A DNA stretch of 64,000 bases from assembly GCA_041685505.1 (NCBI GenBank), contig JAWLFQ010000002.1, positions 22,245 through 86,244 of the forward strand. Direction: 5' to 3'. The position numbers and the translations under genes were made by a program. Positions within the stretch are counted from its first letter, which is position 1. Each line of letters starts with the position of its first letter. Positions 34,915 through 43,415 of this stretch are shown here, in pieces. The notes beneath the pieces are model-generated. The model searched no databases and was not told where the DNA came from. It was given only the letters and a program-made list of their open reading frames with translations. The DNA is from T1Sed10-7 sp041685505 (GTDB taxonomy: Bacteria; Actinomycetota; Nitriliruptoria; Nitriliruptorales; Nitriliruptoraceae).

Positions 34915-36194
34915 GTCGTCTCCGCTCCTGCCGCCCCGGGCTCCCGCCCGGTGCGGTCATATCGGTGCCCGGCCGCCACCGCCCCACGCGCCGCCTCGAG
35001 GCCCCGGGTGAGATCGGCGAGCAGGTCCGCCTCGTCCTCGATCCCCACCGACAACCGCACCGTGCCCGGACCGAGCCCCGCCGCGGCCAGCGCGGCGTCG
35101 TCGAGCTGGCGGTGGCTGGTCGAGGCCGGGTGCAGCACCAGCGAGTGGGTCCCGCCCAGCGACGAGGCCCGGGCGAAGACCTCGCAGGCATCGGCGAAGG
35201 CGGTGGCTGCGGCACGCGAGGGCAGGTCGAAGGACAGCTGCGCGCCGTAGCCGCGGCCGTCGAACAGCGTGGTGGCCAGCTCGTGCTGCGGGTGATCGAC
35301 CAGGCCCGGGTAGCGCACCACCTCGACGTCGCCGTCGGCCATCGACGCGGTGGCCAGGGCTCGGGCGCAGGCTGCGGCGTTGGCGGCCGCTGCGCGTACC
35401 CGCAACGCCAGGGTCTGGACCCCCCGCAGCACCAACCAGGCCTCGAAGGCGCCCAGGGAGGCACCCAGCTCGAAGGTGTGCGCACGCACGCGCTCGATCA
35501 GCATCCGGTCCCCGGCGACCACACCGGCGACCACGTCGCCGTGGCCGCCCAGGAACTTCGTGGCGGACTCGACCACCGCGGTGGCGCCGAGACCGACGGG
35601 CCGGCACAGGTAGGGCGACGCGAAGGTGTTGTCCACCACCAGCGCCACACCCCGCTGCCGACATCGCGCCGCGAGACCGGGCAGGTCGCTGACCACCGTG
35701 GAGGGGTTGGCGACGGTCTCCAGGTGCACCACGGTGTGGGCCGGGTCCAGCGCTGCGTCGAGGTCGTCGACCGTCGCCAGCGGTGCATGGTCGACCTGCC
35801 ACCCGGCGTCGCGCTCGAGGCGGCGCAGCAGCGCCCAGGTCCCCCCGTACAACATCGAGGACGCGAGCACCCGTCCCGAGCCGCGCAGCACGTCCAGGGT
35901 GGCGTACAGCGCCGCGGTGCCCGAGGCCAGCGACCAGCCCGCCTCGGCGTCGTGCAGGGAGGCGACGACCTCGTGCAGCGTCGTGGCGGTCGGGTTGTCG
36001 TAGCGGCCGTAGGCGTAGCCCGCACGGCGGTCGGTGAGCAGCTCGCCCAGCTCCTCGGAGTGGGAGACCGCCCAGGTCGAGGACAGCCAGATGGGTGCGG
36101 AGACGGGCTGCTCGTTGACCGGCGGGAGACGGGTCGCGCCCCGTACCGCGCGGGTCGCGAACCCGCCCGGCAGCCGGGAGAGAGAGGGTTCCAC
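34911..36194 (-). CDS. Cys/Met-metabolism PLP-dependent enzyme (gamma family)
   Basis: Aminotransferase-class enzyme of the cystathionine gamma-synthase/lyase and methionine gamma-lyase group. Evidence: YGRYDNPTATTLHEVVASLH, SGTAALYATL, LETVANPSTVVSDL, VDNTFASPYLCRPV, and the PLP lysine in ESATKFLGGHGDVVAGVV. 427 residues with an unusual acidic-basic tail (RYDRTGREPGAAG). GGAG precedes GTG 36194. It is upstream of and coupled to ddl, an unusual pairing. Sequence alone does not separate synthase from lyase. Confidence 0.85.
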   Translation of the reverse strand: MEPSLSRLPGGFATRAVRGATRLPPVNEQPVSAPIWLSSTWAVSHSEELGELLTDRRAGYAYGRYDNPTATTLHEVVASLHDAEAGWSLASGTAALYATLDVLRGSGRVLASSMLYGGTWALLRRLERDAGWQVDHAPLATVDDLDAALDPAHTVVHLETVANPSTVVSDLPGLAARCRQRGVALVVDNTFASPYLCRPVGLGATAVVESATKFLGGHGDVVAGVVAGDRMLIERVRAHTFELGASLGAFEAWLVLRGVQTLALRVRAAAANAAACARALATASMADGDVEVVRYPGLVDHPQHELATTLFDGRGYGAQLSFDLPSRAAATAFADACEVFARASSLGGTHSLVLHPASTSHRQLDDAALAAAGLGPGTVRLSVGIEDEADLLADLTRGLEAARGAVAAGHRYDRTGREPGAAGAETT

Positions 36195-36404
36195 GCGGTC
36201 TCCGGTGCTGCGCTGAGGGGTGGGAGCCTAACCGGGCGACGCCAGCGATGTGACCGTCCGTATCCGCCGCACCACCCCTCTGGGGGCCAACAGCATCCCT
36301 TGATAACACAGCACACAGCAGCCCACCTCTGGACAACCGCGTCATAGAGGCTAAGGTCCCTGGCGTTGGACCGATGTCCTGAACCGTCCTCTACAGGGTG
36401 GTAC

Positions 36405-37820
36405 ATGCCCAACGCGGGGAGCTCCACCACTGCCGCCAGCCGGGCGGTCGCCATCCGGCTGGCGGTGATGGTCGTCGTCACCTGGGCCTTCGTCGCCATC
36501 TCACCGGCGGTGGCGGCAGCGCTGGCCGAGGTGATCGACGTGGATGGGACGACGATCCGCGCTGCCATGGCCATGGTCTACGTCACCGTCGCCGGTGTGG
36601 GCCTGTGGCTGCTGCTGCGCCGCGGGCTCCACGAGGCCGACGCCACCCGCCGCGGCTGGCAGGCGCTCGCCTCCGCCATCGGCGACGGGCTCCTGCTCAT
36701 CGAAGCGGGACACCTGCCCCGGGTGCTGTACGTCAACCGGGGACTGGAGCGGATCACCGGGCGGAGCGCAGCCGAGTTCCTCGACGATCCCTACCTGCCG
36801 CTGGCCATCGTCGCCGAGCAGGATCGCGAGCGACTCGCCGCGGTGTTCGACGACCCCGAGCGGCCGTCCTGGCCACTCGAGCTGACCGTGGTCCGCCCCG
36901 ACGCGACCCTGCGGCGGGTGCAACTCACCGGCGCGTTGGTCGAGCACGGTCGCGATCGGACCGTGTTCCAGGCGATGGTCATGGACATCACCGAGCAGGA
37001 CGCACGCGAACGGGCACTGGCCAGCGTGGCGGACTCCGAACGGGCGGCCGCGCAGCGCCTCCGCGAGGTCGCGACCATGCGCGACAACTTCGTCGCGTCG
37101 ATCTCCCACGAACTGCGCACCCCGCTCACCGTGATCACCGGTGCTGCCGACACGCTCCAGCGGCAGCGCCACCAGCTCACGCCGGCGACCCGATCGGCCC
37201 TGGAGCGGGCCATCGTCGAGCAGTCGGACAAGCTCGCCGCGCTGCTCGACGACGTGCTGAACGTGGGACGTATCGACGAGCCGACCGACCGGGACCACCG
37301 GGCACCGCAGCAGATCGCCGACATCGGGCACCTGGTGGACGAGGTCGTGGCGCGGTCAGCGATCGCCGACCGCGTCACCACCCGCATCACCGCGCCGGTG
37401 ATGGCCCGTGCCGACGAGCAGCAGCTCCAGCGCATGGTGGCCGAGTTGCTCACCAACGCCGACAAGTACGCCCCGGGCAGCCCCGTGCTGTTGTCGCTGC
37501 GCAACGGGGGCCCGTCCTGGACCCTCCAGATCCGTGATCAGGGGCCGGGGCTGAGCGAGGAGCACGTCTCACACGTGCTCGAGCCGTTCTACCGCGCCGA
37601 CGCGGAGCACCCGCGCCCCGGGCTCGGACTCGGCCTCACCCTGGTCGCCGCCGTCGCCGCCCAGCACGGGGGCACCGTGCAGGTCGAGAGCGACGACGGC
37701 CTGGTGGTCAGCATCACCGCCCCCTGCGATGCCGCACGGCAGGTGGGGCCCCTCGCGGGTTCGGATCAGGAGCTCCACGTCCCCGATGACGCGCCGCGGG
37801 ACCGCTGCCCCGGGCAGTGA
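36405..37820 (+). CDS. Orphan sensor histidine kinase with PAS domain
   Basis: Membrane-bound sensor kinase. Two N-terminal helices (AIRLAVMVVVTWAFVAI and MAMVYVTVAGVGLWLLLRR) flank a short external loop; a PAS domain spans about residues 85-200; the phosphoacceptor is His235 in ISHELRTP; the ATPase domain has ELLTNADKY (N box), DQGPGL and GLGLGLTL (G boxes). ATG 36405 is chosen, with AGGGTGG just upstream. No response regulator is adjacent, so the partner is unknown. 471 residues. It is divergent from the PLP enzyme across a 210-base gap that includes a small AT-rich patch near 36295-36320. Confidence 0.88.
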   Translation: MPNAGSSTTAASRAVAIRLAVMVVVTWAFVAISPAVAAALAEVIDVDGTTIRAAMAMVYVTVAGVGLWLLLRRGLHEADATRRGWQALASAIGDGLLLIEAGHLPRVLYVNRGLERITGRSAAEFLDDPYLPLAIVAEQDRERLAAVFDDPERPSWPLELTVVRPDATLRRVQLTGALVEHGRDRTVFQAMVMDITEQDARERALASVADSERAAAQRLREVATMRDNFVASISHELRTPLTVITGAADTLQRQRHQLTPATRSALERAIVEQSDKLAALLDDVLNVGRIDEPTDRDHRAPQQIADIGHLVDEVVARSAIADRVTTRITAPVMARADEQQLQRMVAELLTNADKYAPGSPVLLSLRNGGPSWTLQIRDQGPGLSEEHVSHVLEPFYRADAEHPRPGLGLGLTLVAAVAAQHGGTVQVESDDGLVVSITAPCDAARQVGPLAGSDQELHVPDDAPRDRCPGQ

Positions 37821-37890
37821 GCGCCGGGGACGTCGGCGCGCCGCCGGCACGGGGCCAAGCCGCAAGGTGGGCATGTCGTGCCGCCCGCTC

Positions 37891-38907
37891 TCAGCTCCGC
37901 CCGACCATCTCGGTGGGTCGCCGGTCGGCGGGCATCGTCCGCATCCGTCCATCGAGGCGCGGCAGCCAGGAGCACACCGGTGCGGTGTCGGCGCGGCTGC
38001 CGTAGACCAGCAGCGCCAGCATCGCACCGTAGATGGGCAGATGGCCGATCAGCTCCGTCGCCCCGAGGAAGAACAGGGTGGCGTTGAACGGGATCCCGGC
38101 GGCGATCACCACCAGCTGCGGGAGGGCTCCGGAGATGAACAACAGGCCGAACAGGATCTCCACGCCGGCGGCGAACTGGATGAACACCAGATCGCTGACC
38201 TCGAAACCGAACTGGCTCCCCAACAGCTGCAGCACGTTGAAGGCGGGGTAGCGGTCGAGGAACTCCAGCGACAGTTCCGGCCGCGCGAGCTTCTCGGTGA
38301 AGGCGAGGATGATCAGCGCGCCCCCGGTGAGCAACCGCAGGCCGAAGAGGGCGGCACGGACCCGCTCCGGATCGATCGTGATGCGTCCGCCGATCTGGCG
38401 ATCGTCGGGGGGCAGCAGCGCGAGGAACAGTCCCACCGCGAGCAGGTCGGCGCGCTCCATGATCGGGACGACGCCGTAGGCGATCATGCCCAGGGGGCCG
38501 GCGATGACCAGCAGCCACGCGGCTGTCCGCACCCGCCACCCGGCGATCAACCACACGCCGACGACGCCCTCCAGCACGCCGAGGGCGATGCCGTACCACG
38601 TGTCCGGCAGGGCCAGGGTCGGTACCAGGAACTCCAACCGTGCCGCGAGCGACAGCAGCGACACGCCGGCGTGGATGGCCAGCAGCCGCGGGATCCACGG
38701 GCCCAGCCGCCCGAGGAAGGCCAGCGGCGCGAGCTCGGGGCGGGGCAGCAGGGGCGCGACCAGGCGCCACGCCACCGCGATCACGACCGCGCCCACGATC
38801 ATGGTCAACGACAGGGTCTCGAGGACGAAGGACCAGTCGTAGGTGGGATCCGAGGTGGTGAACCAGCGCGCATGGGCGAGCGGCAGCAGTGGCGATGACA
38901 GCGACAT
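37891..38907 (-). CDS. DoxX-like polytopic membrane protein
   Basis: 338 residues with about eight hydrophobic segments. The second half resembles the DoxX family: LRLLTGGALIILAFTEKLARP, FIQFAAGVEILFGLLFISGALPQL and GATELIGHLPIYGAMLALLVYG. The first half may be a duplicated, more divergent copy. GAGG lies eight bases before ATG 38907. DoxX-type proteins are often linked to quinone or sulfur redox, but nothing nearby shows the function. A short hairpin (37821-37839) may separate it from the convergent kinase gene. Confidence 0.75.
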   Translation of the reverse strand: MSLSSPLLPLAHARWFTTSDPTYDWSFVLETLSLTMIVGAVVIAVAWRLVAPLLPRPELAPLAFLGRLGPWIPRLLAIHAGVSLLSLAARLEFLVPTLALPDTWYGIALGVLEGVVGVWLIAGWRVRTAAWLLVIAGPLGMIAYGVVPIMERADLLAVGLFLALLPPDDRQIGGRITIDPERVRAALFGLRLLTGGALIILAFTEKLARPELSLEFLDRYPAFNVLQLLGSQFGFEVSDLVFIQFAAGVEILFGLLFISGALPQLVVIAAGIPFNATLFFLGATELIGHLPIYGAMLALLVYGSRADTAPVCSWLPRLDGRMRTMPADRRPTEMVGRS

Positions 38908-39147
38908 CGAGGATCCTCACCGGGTGCGGCGGTCGGGACTCGAGGAGCATCCGGAGCTGCGCGGGCGCGTGGGCGGGTCGGTGCGCGGGACCACAGGGCC
39001 ACCTCGCGCACCCGGCGCGGTGCAGCCGCGGGTGCCGCCCGGCGAGCGGCCGACAGTAGGGTCCGACCGGCAGCAGCGACGACGACCGGCGGCCGGATCG
39101 CCGCTTGGACGTCCACCCACGCAGGGACACGACCGGGAGGTAGACAG

Positions 39148-40065
39148 GTGGCAGCGATCGACTTCGACGGGCGGGTTGCGATCGTCACGGGAGCAGGAGG
39201 GGGGCTCGGCCGCAGCCACGCGCTGCTGCTCGCCAGCCGCGGCGCCAAGGTGGTGGTCAACGACCTCGGCGGTACACGCGACGGGACGGGGACCGACACC
39301 TCGATGGCCGACCAGGTGGTCGCCGAGATCGTGGCGGCCGGCGGCGAGGCGGTCGCCAACCACGATGGGGTCCACACCTGGCAGGGTGGTGAGGCCATCG
39401 TCGCGGCCGCACTGGAGGCCTTCGGCCGCGTCGACATCGTGATCAACAACGCCGGCATCCTGCGCGACGTGTCCTTCGCGAAACTCACCCAGGACCAGCT
39501 CGAGGCGGTGGTGCAGGTCCACCTGCTCGGGGCGTTCCACGTCACCCGTGCCGCCTGGGGACACCTGCGCGAGCAGGGCTACGGTCGTGTCATCGCCACC
39601 ACCTCGGGGTCGGGGCTGTACGGCAACTTCGGACAGTCGAACTACTCGGCGGCCAAGCTCGGTCTCGTAGGCCTGACCCGCACGCTGGCCATCGAGGGCG
39701 CCAAGTACGGCATCACCGCCAACGCCATCGCACCGGTGGCGAGGTCGCGGATGACCGAGGACATCATGCCGCCGGCGCTGCTCGACCGGCTCGAGCCGGA
39801 GTACGTCTCCCCCCTGGTGGCCTACCTCGCCAGCGAGGAGTGCACCGACACCGGGCGGGTGTTCTCCGTGGGCGGCGGCTACATGGCCAGGGTCGCGCTG
39901 CTCGAGGGTGAGGGCGCCACCTTCGAGGCGGTGCCCTCACCGGAGGACGTCGCCGACGCGTGGTCGCGGATCGCCGAGGTCGGGCCAGGGTCGGTGGAGC
40001 TCACCCAGGGCGTGATGGAGCAGACCGGCAAGATCGTGGAGGCGCTGGGGATCGAGGTGAACTGA
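39148..40065 (+). CDS. SDR of the (3R)-hydroxyacyl-CoA dehydrogenase type
   Basis: Oxidoreductase with an SDR domain like that of peroxisomal multifunctional enzyme type 2. Residues 8-35 carry VTGAGGGLGRSHALLLASRG and VVVNDLGG; NNAGILRD; the active site Ser-Tyr-Lys is in TSGSGLYGNFGQSNYSAAK. The C-terminal 55 residues (about 250-305) continue past the SDR core, short of a hydratase domain. GTG 39148 is preceded by GGAGG, and TAGGGT at about 39056 could be the -10. Likely role: fatty-acid or sterol side-chain degradation. 305 residues. Confidence 0.85.
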   Translation: MAAIDFDGRVAIVTGAGGGLGRSHALLLASRGAKVVVNDLGGTRDGTGTDTSMADQVVAEIVAAGGEAVANHDGVHTWQGGEAIVAAALEAFGRVDIVINNAGILRDVSFAKLTQDQLEAVVQVHLLGAFHVTRAAWGHLREQGYGRVIATTSGSGLYGNFGQSNYSAAKLGLVGLTRTLAIEGAKYGITANAIAPVARSRMTEDIMPPALLDRLEPEYVSPLVAYLASEECTDTGRVFSVGGGYMARVALLEGEGATFEAVPSPEDVADAWSRIAEVGPGSVELTQGVMEQTGKIVEALGIEVN

Positions 40066-40154
40066 CGCGATCCGGCAGCCGCCGCCGGGGTGGTCGCCAC
40101 GCCGGATCGTGCAGCGAAACGACCCCAGAGACGTCGAAACGCTGCAAGGAACCC

Positions 40155-40215
40155 GGCGCCGGGCGGACCGGCGGTGGACGGTGTACCGGCGGCTTGGCGC
40201 CGGGCGGACCGGCGG
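40155..40215 (+). repeat. Two copies of a 20-bp direct repeat
   Basis: GGCGCCGGGCGGACCGGCGG occurs at 40155-40174 and 40196-40215, 41 bases apart, in the 163-base gap between two convergent genes. An inverted GCAGCG...CGCTGC pair (40111-40116, 40140-40145) lies before them and may be a terminator. No gene is seen in this gap. Confidence 0.8.
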
Positions 40216-40228
40216 GGTGCCCCTCGGC

Positions 40229-40816
40229 TCACGGACGGGGCGGGATGCGGGCGGCCACCTCTGCGAGGATGACCTCGACCAGTTCCTCGGTGGTGGCCTC
40301 GGTGGTGTCCAGCACCACGTCCGGCCGCACCTCGGCCCGGTGGGCCCGCAACTGCGCGACCGCGAGGCCTGGGCTGCGCGCGCCCGCCTCCCGCTCCCGG
40401 TCCTCGAGCACGTCCGCATCGCAGATCAGCCCGAGGTGCACGACCTCGAGCCCCGCGGTCGCCGCGTGCAGGTCCGCGACGGTGGCATGGTCGAACAGCG
40501 TGTGGTCCACGGCCACGTCGAACCCGGACCGGGCCCAGCTCGCTGCGGCGCGGTGCATCGCGGCGACCAACTCCCGCCCAAGGGGACCCCAGCTCACCCG
40601 GGGGTGGGCGGCGTCGGGAGGGGGTGCGCTCGGCAGCACCAGCTCGGCCCAGCGTCGCGCGCCCGGGCCGAAGGCGGCCAGCGCCGCGTCCAGACCGGCC
40701 TCCAACAGCGGCCCGGAGCGCACCTCGGGCCAGGCCAACTGCAGCGCGTGCAGGGTCGTGGACCGCCCCACCATCGTGGGACCGTCCAGGACCAGCACCA
40801 GCCCTGTGTCGCTCAC
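40229..40816 (-). CDS. P-loop protein, chloramphenicol phosphotransferase-like, Walker A Lys replaced by Arg
   Basis: 195-residue protein resembling CPT-type kinases: nucleotide loop LDGPTMVGRST at residues 10-20, AVDHTLFDHA near residue 100 and LGLICDADVLEDREREAGAR (lid-like) near 130. The Walker A lysine is Arg18 (GxxxxGRST). The GTG start overlaps the gpsA stop (GTGA). Phosphorylation of chloramphenicol itself is not implied; the family includes uncharacterised kinases. The upstream gene is gpsA; convergent to the hydroxyacyl SDR. Confidence 0.6.
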   Translation of the reverse strand: MSDTGLVLVLDGPTMVGRSTTLHALQLAWPEVRSGPLLEAGLDAALAAFGPGARRWAELVLPSAPPPDAAHPRVSWGPLGRELVAAMHRAAASWARSGFDVAVDHTLFDHATVADLHAATAGLEVVHLGLICDADVLEDREREAGARSPGLAVAQLRAHRAEVRPDVVLDTTEATTEELVEVILAEVAARIPPRP

Positions 40817-41820
40817 AGCCCGTAGATCTCCGGCTTGGCCTCGCGGGACATCAGCAACCCGACCAGTTCCTGCGGATCATGCCCGCCGTGGCACACCGCG
40901 ACGACAGCCTGGGTGATCGGCATCTCGACGCCCACCCGTTCGGCGAGCCCGAGGAGCGCGCGGGAGGACTTCACCCCCTCGGCGACCATGTTCATGGAGT
41001 CGATGATGTCGGTGAGCGCCTCGCCGCGTCCGAGCCGCGCACCGACCGTGCGGTTGCGCGACTGCGGTGAGGTGCAGGTGGCTGCGAGGTCACCGACCCC
41101 CGCCAGTCCCGCGAAGGTCAGGGGCTGCCCACCCAGCGCGACACCGAGCCGGGTCATCTCCGCGAGTCCCCGGGTGAGCACCGCCGCCTTGGTGTTGTCG
41201 CCGAAGCCCATGCCGTGGGCCATCCCGGCAGCGATGGCGATGACGTTCTTGACCGCGCCCGCGACCTCGACGCCGACCTTGTCCTGGTTGGTGTAGACCC
41301 GGAAGTAGGGTGCCATGACCGCCGCCTGGACCCGCTCCGCACGCCAGGCCTGCGGGCTCGCGGCGACGCTGGCCGCGGGCAGTCGGGCCGCGCACTCGCG
41401 CGCCAGGTTCGGCCCGCTGACCACCACGACGCGCGCCGGGTCGCAGTCCAGGGCATCGGCGATGATCTGGCTGCCGAACCGCAGGGTGTCGACGTCCACA
41501 CCCTTGATCAGGCTGACCAGGGTGGCGGCGCCCGGGATCGCAGCACCCCAGGAACCGAGCTGCTGCTCGATACCCAGCGACGGGACCGCGAGTACGACCA
41601 CCTCCGCGCCCCGCAGGGCGACGTCGGGGTCGTCGGTGGCACGCAGGCCGTCGGGCAAGGCCACCTCGGGCAGGTACCCGAGGTTGGTGCCACGCTCGTT
41701 GATCTCCGCCGCGACCTCGGCCCGACGGGCCCACAGGGTGACCTGCTCGCCGGCGTCGACCGACATCGCCGCGAAGGCGGTGCCCCACGAGCCCGAACCC
41801 ATCACCGCGACCTGCCCCAC
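40813..41820 (-). CDS. gpsA: NAD(P)-dependent glycerol-3-phosphate dehydrogenase
   Basis: Makes sn-glycerol 3-phosphate for phospholipids from dihydroxyacetone phosphate. Cofactor loop MGSGSWGTAFAAM at the N-terminus, LVSLIKGVD, SGPNLARE, the catalytic Lys in VAGAVKNVIAIAAGMAHGMG, DLAATCTSPQSRN and the C-terminal ITQAVVAVC. 335 residues. GGGAGG precedes GTG 41820. Coupled to the P-loop protein downstream, divergent from cofC. Confidence 0.97.
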   Translation of the reverse strand: MGQVAVMGSGSWGTAFAAMSVDAGEQVTLWARRAEVAAEINERGTNLGYLPEVALPDGLRATDDPDVALRGAEVVVLAVPSLGIEQQLGSWGAAIPGAATLVSLIKGVDVDTLRFGSQIIADALDCDPARVVVVSGPNLARECAARLPAASVAASPQAWRAERVQAAVMAPYFRVYTNQDKVGVEVAGAVKNVIAIAAGMAHGMGFGDNTKAAVLTRGLAEMTRLGVALGGQPLTFAGLAGVGDLAATCTSPQSRNRTVGARLGRGEALTDIIDSMNMVAEGVKSSRALLGLAERVGVEMPITQAVVAVCHGGHDPQELVGLLMSREAKPEIYGL

Positions 41821-41883
41821 CGGATGCCTCCCACGCGCACCGACCCGCCCGAGACCCTACCCGGCGGCGTGCCGCCACCGGAG

Positions 41884-41889
41884 TAGCCT
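41884..41889 (+). promoter_or_regulatory. Putative -10 element for leaderless cofC
   Basis: TAGCCT followed by seven bases and the cofC ATG at 41897, which has no Shine-Dalgarno. The divergent gpsA start is only 76 bases away, so the two promoters share this gap. Confidence 0.55.
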
Positions 41890-41896
41890 GCACGCC

Positions 41897-42601
41897 ATGC
41901 CTGTCGCACCGGTCCCGCATCCGGTCCCACCCGCCGGACCCTCCACGGCCCCGCCCCGGGCCCTGGTCCCGCTGCGGGCACCGGGGGTCGGCAAGACCCG
42001 GTTGGCCGCCGTCCTCGACCCCTCGCAGCGGGCCGCCCTCGCCGTGGCGATGCTCGCCGACGTCACGGAGGCGTTGCACACCGGTGGCATCACCGAGGTG
42101 GTGGTCGCGGCAGGGGGGAGTGCCGCCGCCGAGGTGGCGCACCACCTCGGCCTGGCGGTCATCGCCGATCCACCGGGATGTCGGGGCTTGGACGACGCCC
42201 TCGCTGCCGCCACCGAGCGGCTCGGGGCACACCATGACCTGCTGGTGGTCGCCGCGGACCTGCCGCGTGTCAGTGCCGTCGACGTCCGTGCGGTGCTCTC
42301 CCATGACGCCGAGGTGGTGGTGGCACCCACGGCAGCGGGTGGCACGGGCGCGCTGCTGCGCCGTCCCGGCGCCGCGATCGCCGCGTCCTACGGGCCGGGC
42401 TCGGCACGCCGCCACCTCGACCTGGCGCACCGTGCCGGCCTGCGGGCGGCGACCGTGGACCGTGACGGGCTGTTCCACGACGTCGACACCTTCACCGACC
42501 TGGCCGCCCTGCACGAGGTGGAGGTCGGTCGGGCGACGGCCAGGCTGCTGCCTCGGCTCCTCGGGCACCGGCACGTCGCCCCCGCCGGCGGCACGGTCTA
42601 G
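41897..42601 (+). CDS. cofC: CofC/FbiD nucleotidyltransferase (F420 synthesis)
   Basis: Guanylyltransferase activating 2-phospholactate or phosphoenolpyruvate for coenzyme F420. ALVPLRAPGVGKTRLAAVLD near residue 22 is the nucleotide-binding start (VPLKPLxxAKSRL-like), followed by LLVVAADLPRVSAVDVRAVL, VVVAPTAAGGTGALLRRPG and FHDVDTFTDL. 234 residues with a Pro/Ala-rich N-terminus. Its stop overlaps that of the LapA-like gene in a shared CTAG. It implies that the organism makes F420; the other fbi genes are not in view. Confidence 0.9.
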   Translation: MPVAPVPHPVPPAGPSTAPPRALVPLRAPGVGKTRLAAVLDPSQRAALAVAMLADVTEALHTGGITEVVVAAGGSAAAEVAHHLGLAVIADPPGCRGLDDALAAATERLGAHHDLLVVAADLPRVSAVDVRAVLSHDAEVVVAPTAAGGTGALLRRPGAAIAASYGPGSARRHLDLAHRAGLRAATVDRDGLFHDVDTFTDLAALHEVEVGRATARLLPRLLGHRHVAPAGGTV

Positions 42602-43101
42602 TCGCCCTTCTTGCCTGCGCTGTCGCGACGCTGCTTGGCGGCCTTGCGGGCCCGGCGGCTGCGGCTGACGTAGCGCTCGGTCAGCATCGTGACCAGCGCC
42701 CCGACGACGAAGGCACCGAGCAGGAGCAGGATCAGGGGCACGCCACCGGCGGTCCCCTGCCCGTCATCGGCGGGCTGCGCGGTGGTCTCCCCGAAGACCC
42801 AGGAGAAGTCGACCGGTTGGCTGTTGGCGATGGCGAAGACCGCGAACAGCGCGGCGATCACGACGATGGCGATCCGCCCCAGCTGCTGGGTGAAGGGGGT
42901 GGGTGGGGCCACCGCCTTGTCCTCGTCACGGGGTCGACCGGGCGGCTGCCTGCTGGGCTCGGGAGCGCCGCTGTCCGAGCCGGCCGAACCCGAGCCGCCG
43001 GGCTCACCGCCACCGTCGGTGCCCTCGGCATCGGATCCCTGGCCGGACGGTGGCCGTGTCGGCGGCTGTCGATCCGGGTCGGGCGGTTGCTGCGCGGACA
43101 T
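42598..43101 (-). CDS. LapA-domain (DUF1049) membrane protein with acidic/Pro-rich N-terminus
   Basis: 167 residues. The first 70 are a Pro/Gly/Ser-rich disordered segment; two membrane helices follow (LGRIAIVVIAALFAVFAIANSQPVDF-like and GVPLILLLLGAFVVGALVTM), then a basic tail (RSRRARKAAKQRR). This matches the LapA/DUF1049 layout with the QPV motif between the helices. In E. coli LapA cooperates with LapB in LPS control, but actinobacteria lack LPS, so the role is unknown. The stop shares CTAG with cofC. Confidence 0.75.
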   Translation of the reverse strand: MSAQQPPDPDRQPPTRPPSGQGSDAEGTDGGGEPGGSGSAGSDSGAPEPSRQPPGRPRDEDKAVAPPTPFTQQLGRIAIVVIAALFAVFAIANSQPVDFSWVFGETTAQPADDGQGTAGGVPLILLLLGAFVVGALVTMLTERYVSRSRRARKAAKQRRDSAGKKGD

Positions 43102-43177
43102 GACGACTCCTGACGAGGGGACGGCGTCGGTACCCGGCTATCCTGCCCGAACCGTCGCCAGGTCGCGAGGAGCAGCG

Positions 43178-43384
43178 ATGCCGCAGGGCACCATCAAGGC
43201 GTTCGATGCCGGTACGAGTACCGGGTCTCTGCTCGATGACGGGCTGAAGGAGCGCCACTTCGACCGTGAGGCCTTCGTCGCCTCCGGGCTGCGTGAGCTG
43301 CGCATCGGCCAGCGGGTGCGCTTCGAGCTCGAGGGCGACGGCGAGGAGCCGCGGGTCAGCCACCTCAACATCGTCAGCCTCTGA
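43178..43384 (+). CDS. Small CSD-like nucleic-acid-binding protein
   Basis: 68 residues. GTIKAFDAGTSTGSLLDDG and RIGQRVRFELEG follow the beta-barrel pattern of cold-shock domains, but the RNP1/RNP2 aromatic residues are weak, so it is a divergent member. GAGGAG precedes ATG 43178, and TATCCT at 43140-43145 could be its -10. It lies between two minus-strand genes as an isolated plus-strand unit, consistent with its own promoter. Confidence 0.7.
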   Translation: MPQGTIKAFDAGTSTGSLLDDGLKERHFDREAFVASGLRELRIGQRVRFELEGDGEEPRVSHLNIVSL

Positions 43385-43415
43385 GCCCGACCGCGTCCCC
43401 GACCCCGGCCGGCCT

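Noticed and set aside
36195..36404. SAM-type riboswitch upstream of the PLP enzyme
   Set aside because: I could not find conserved SAM or SAH riboswitch core sequences in this gap.
40155..40215. Direct repeat as an attachment site or CRISPR-like unit
   Set aside because: Only two copies, no cas or integrase gene, and no spacer-like array.
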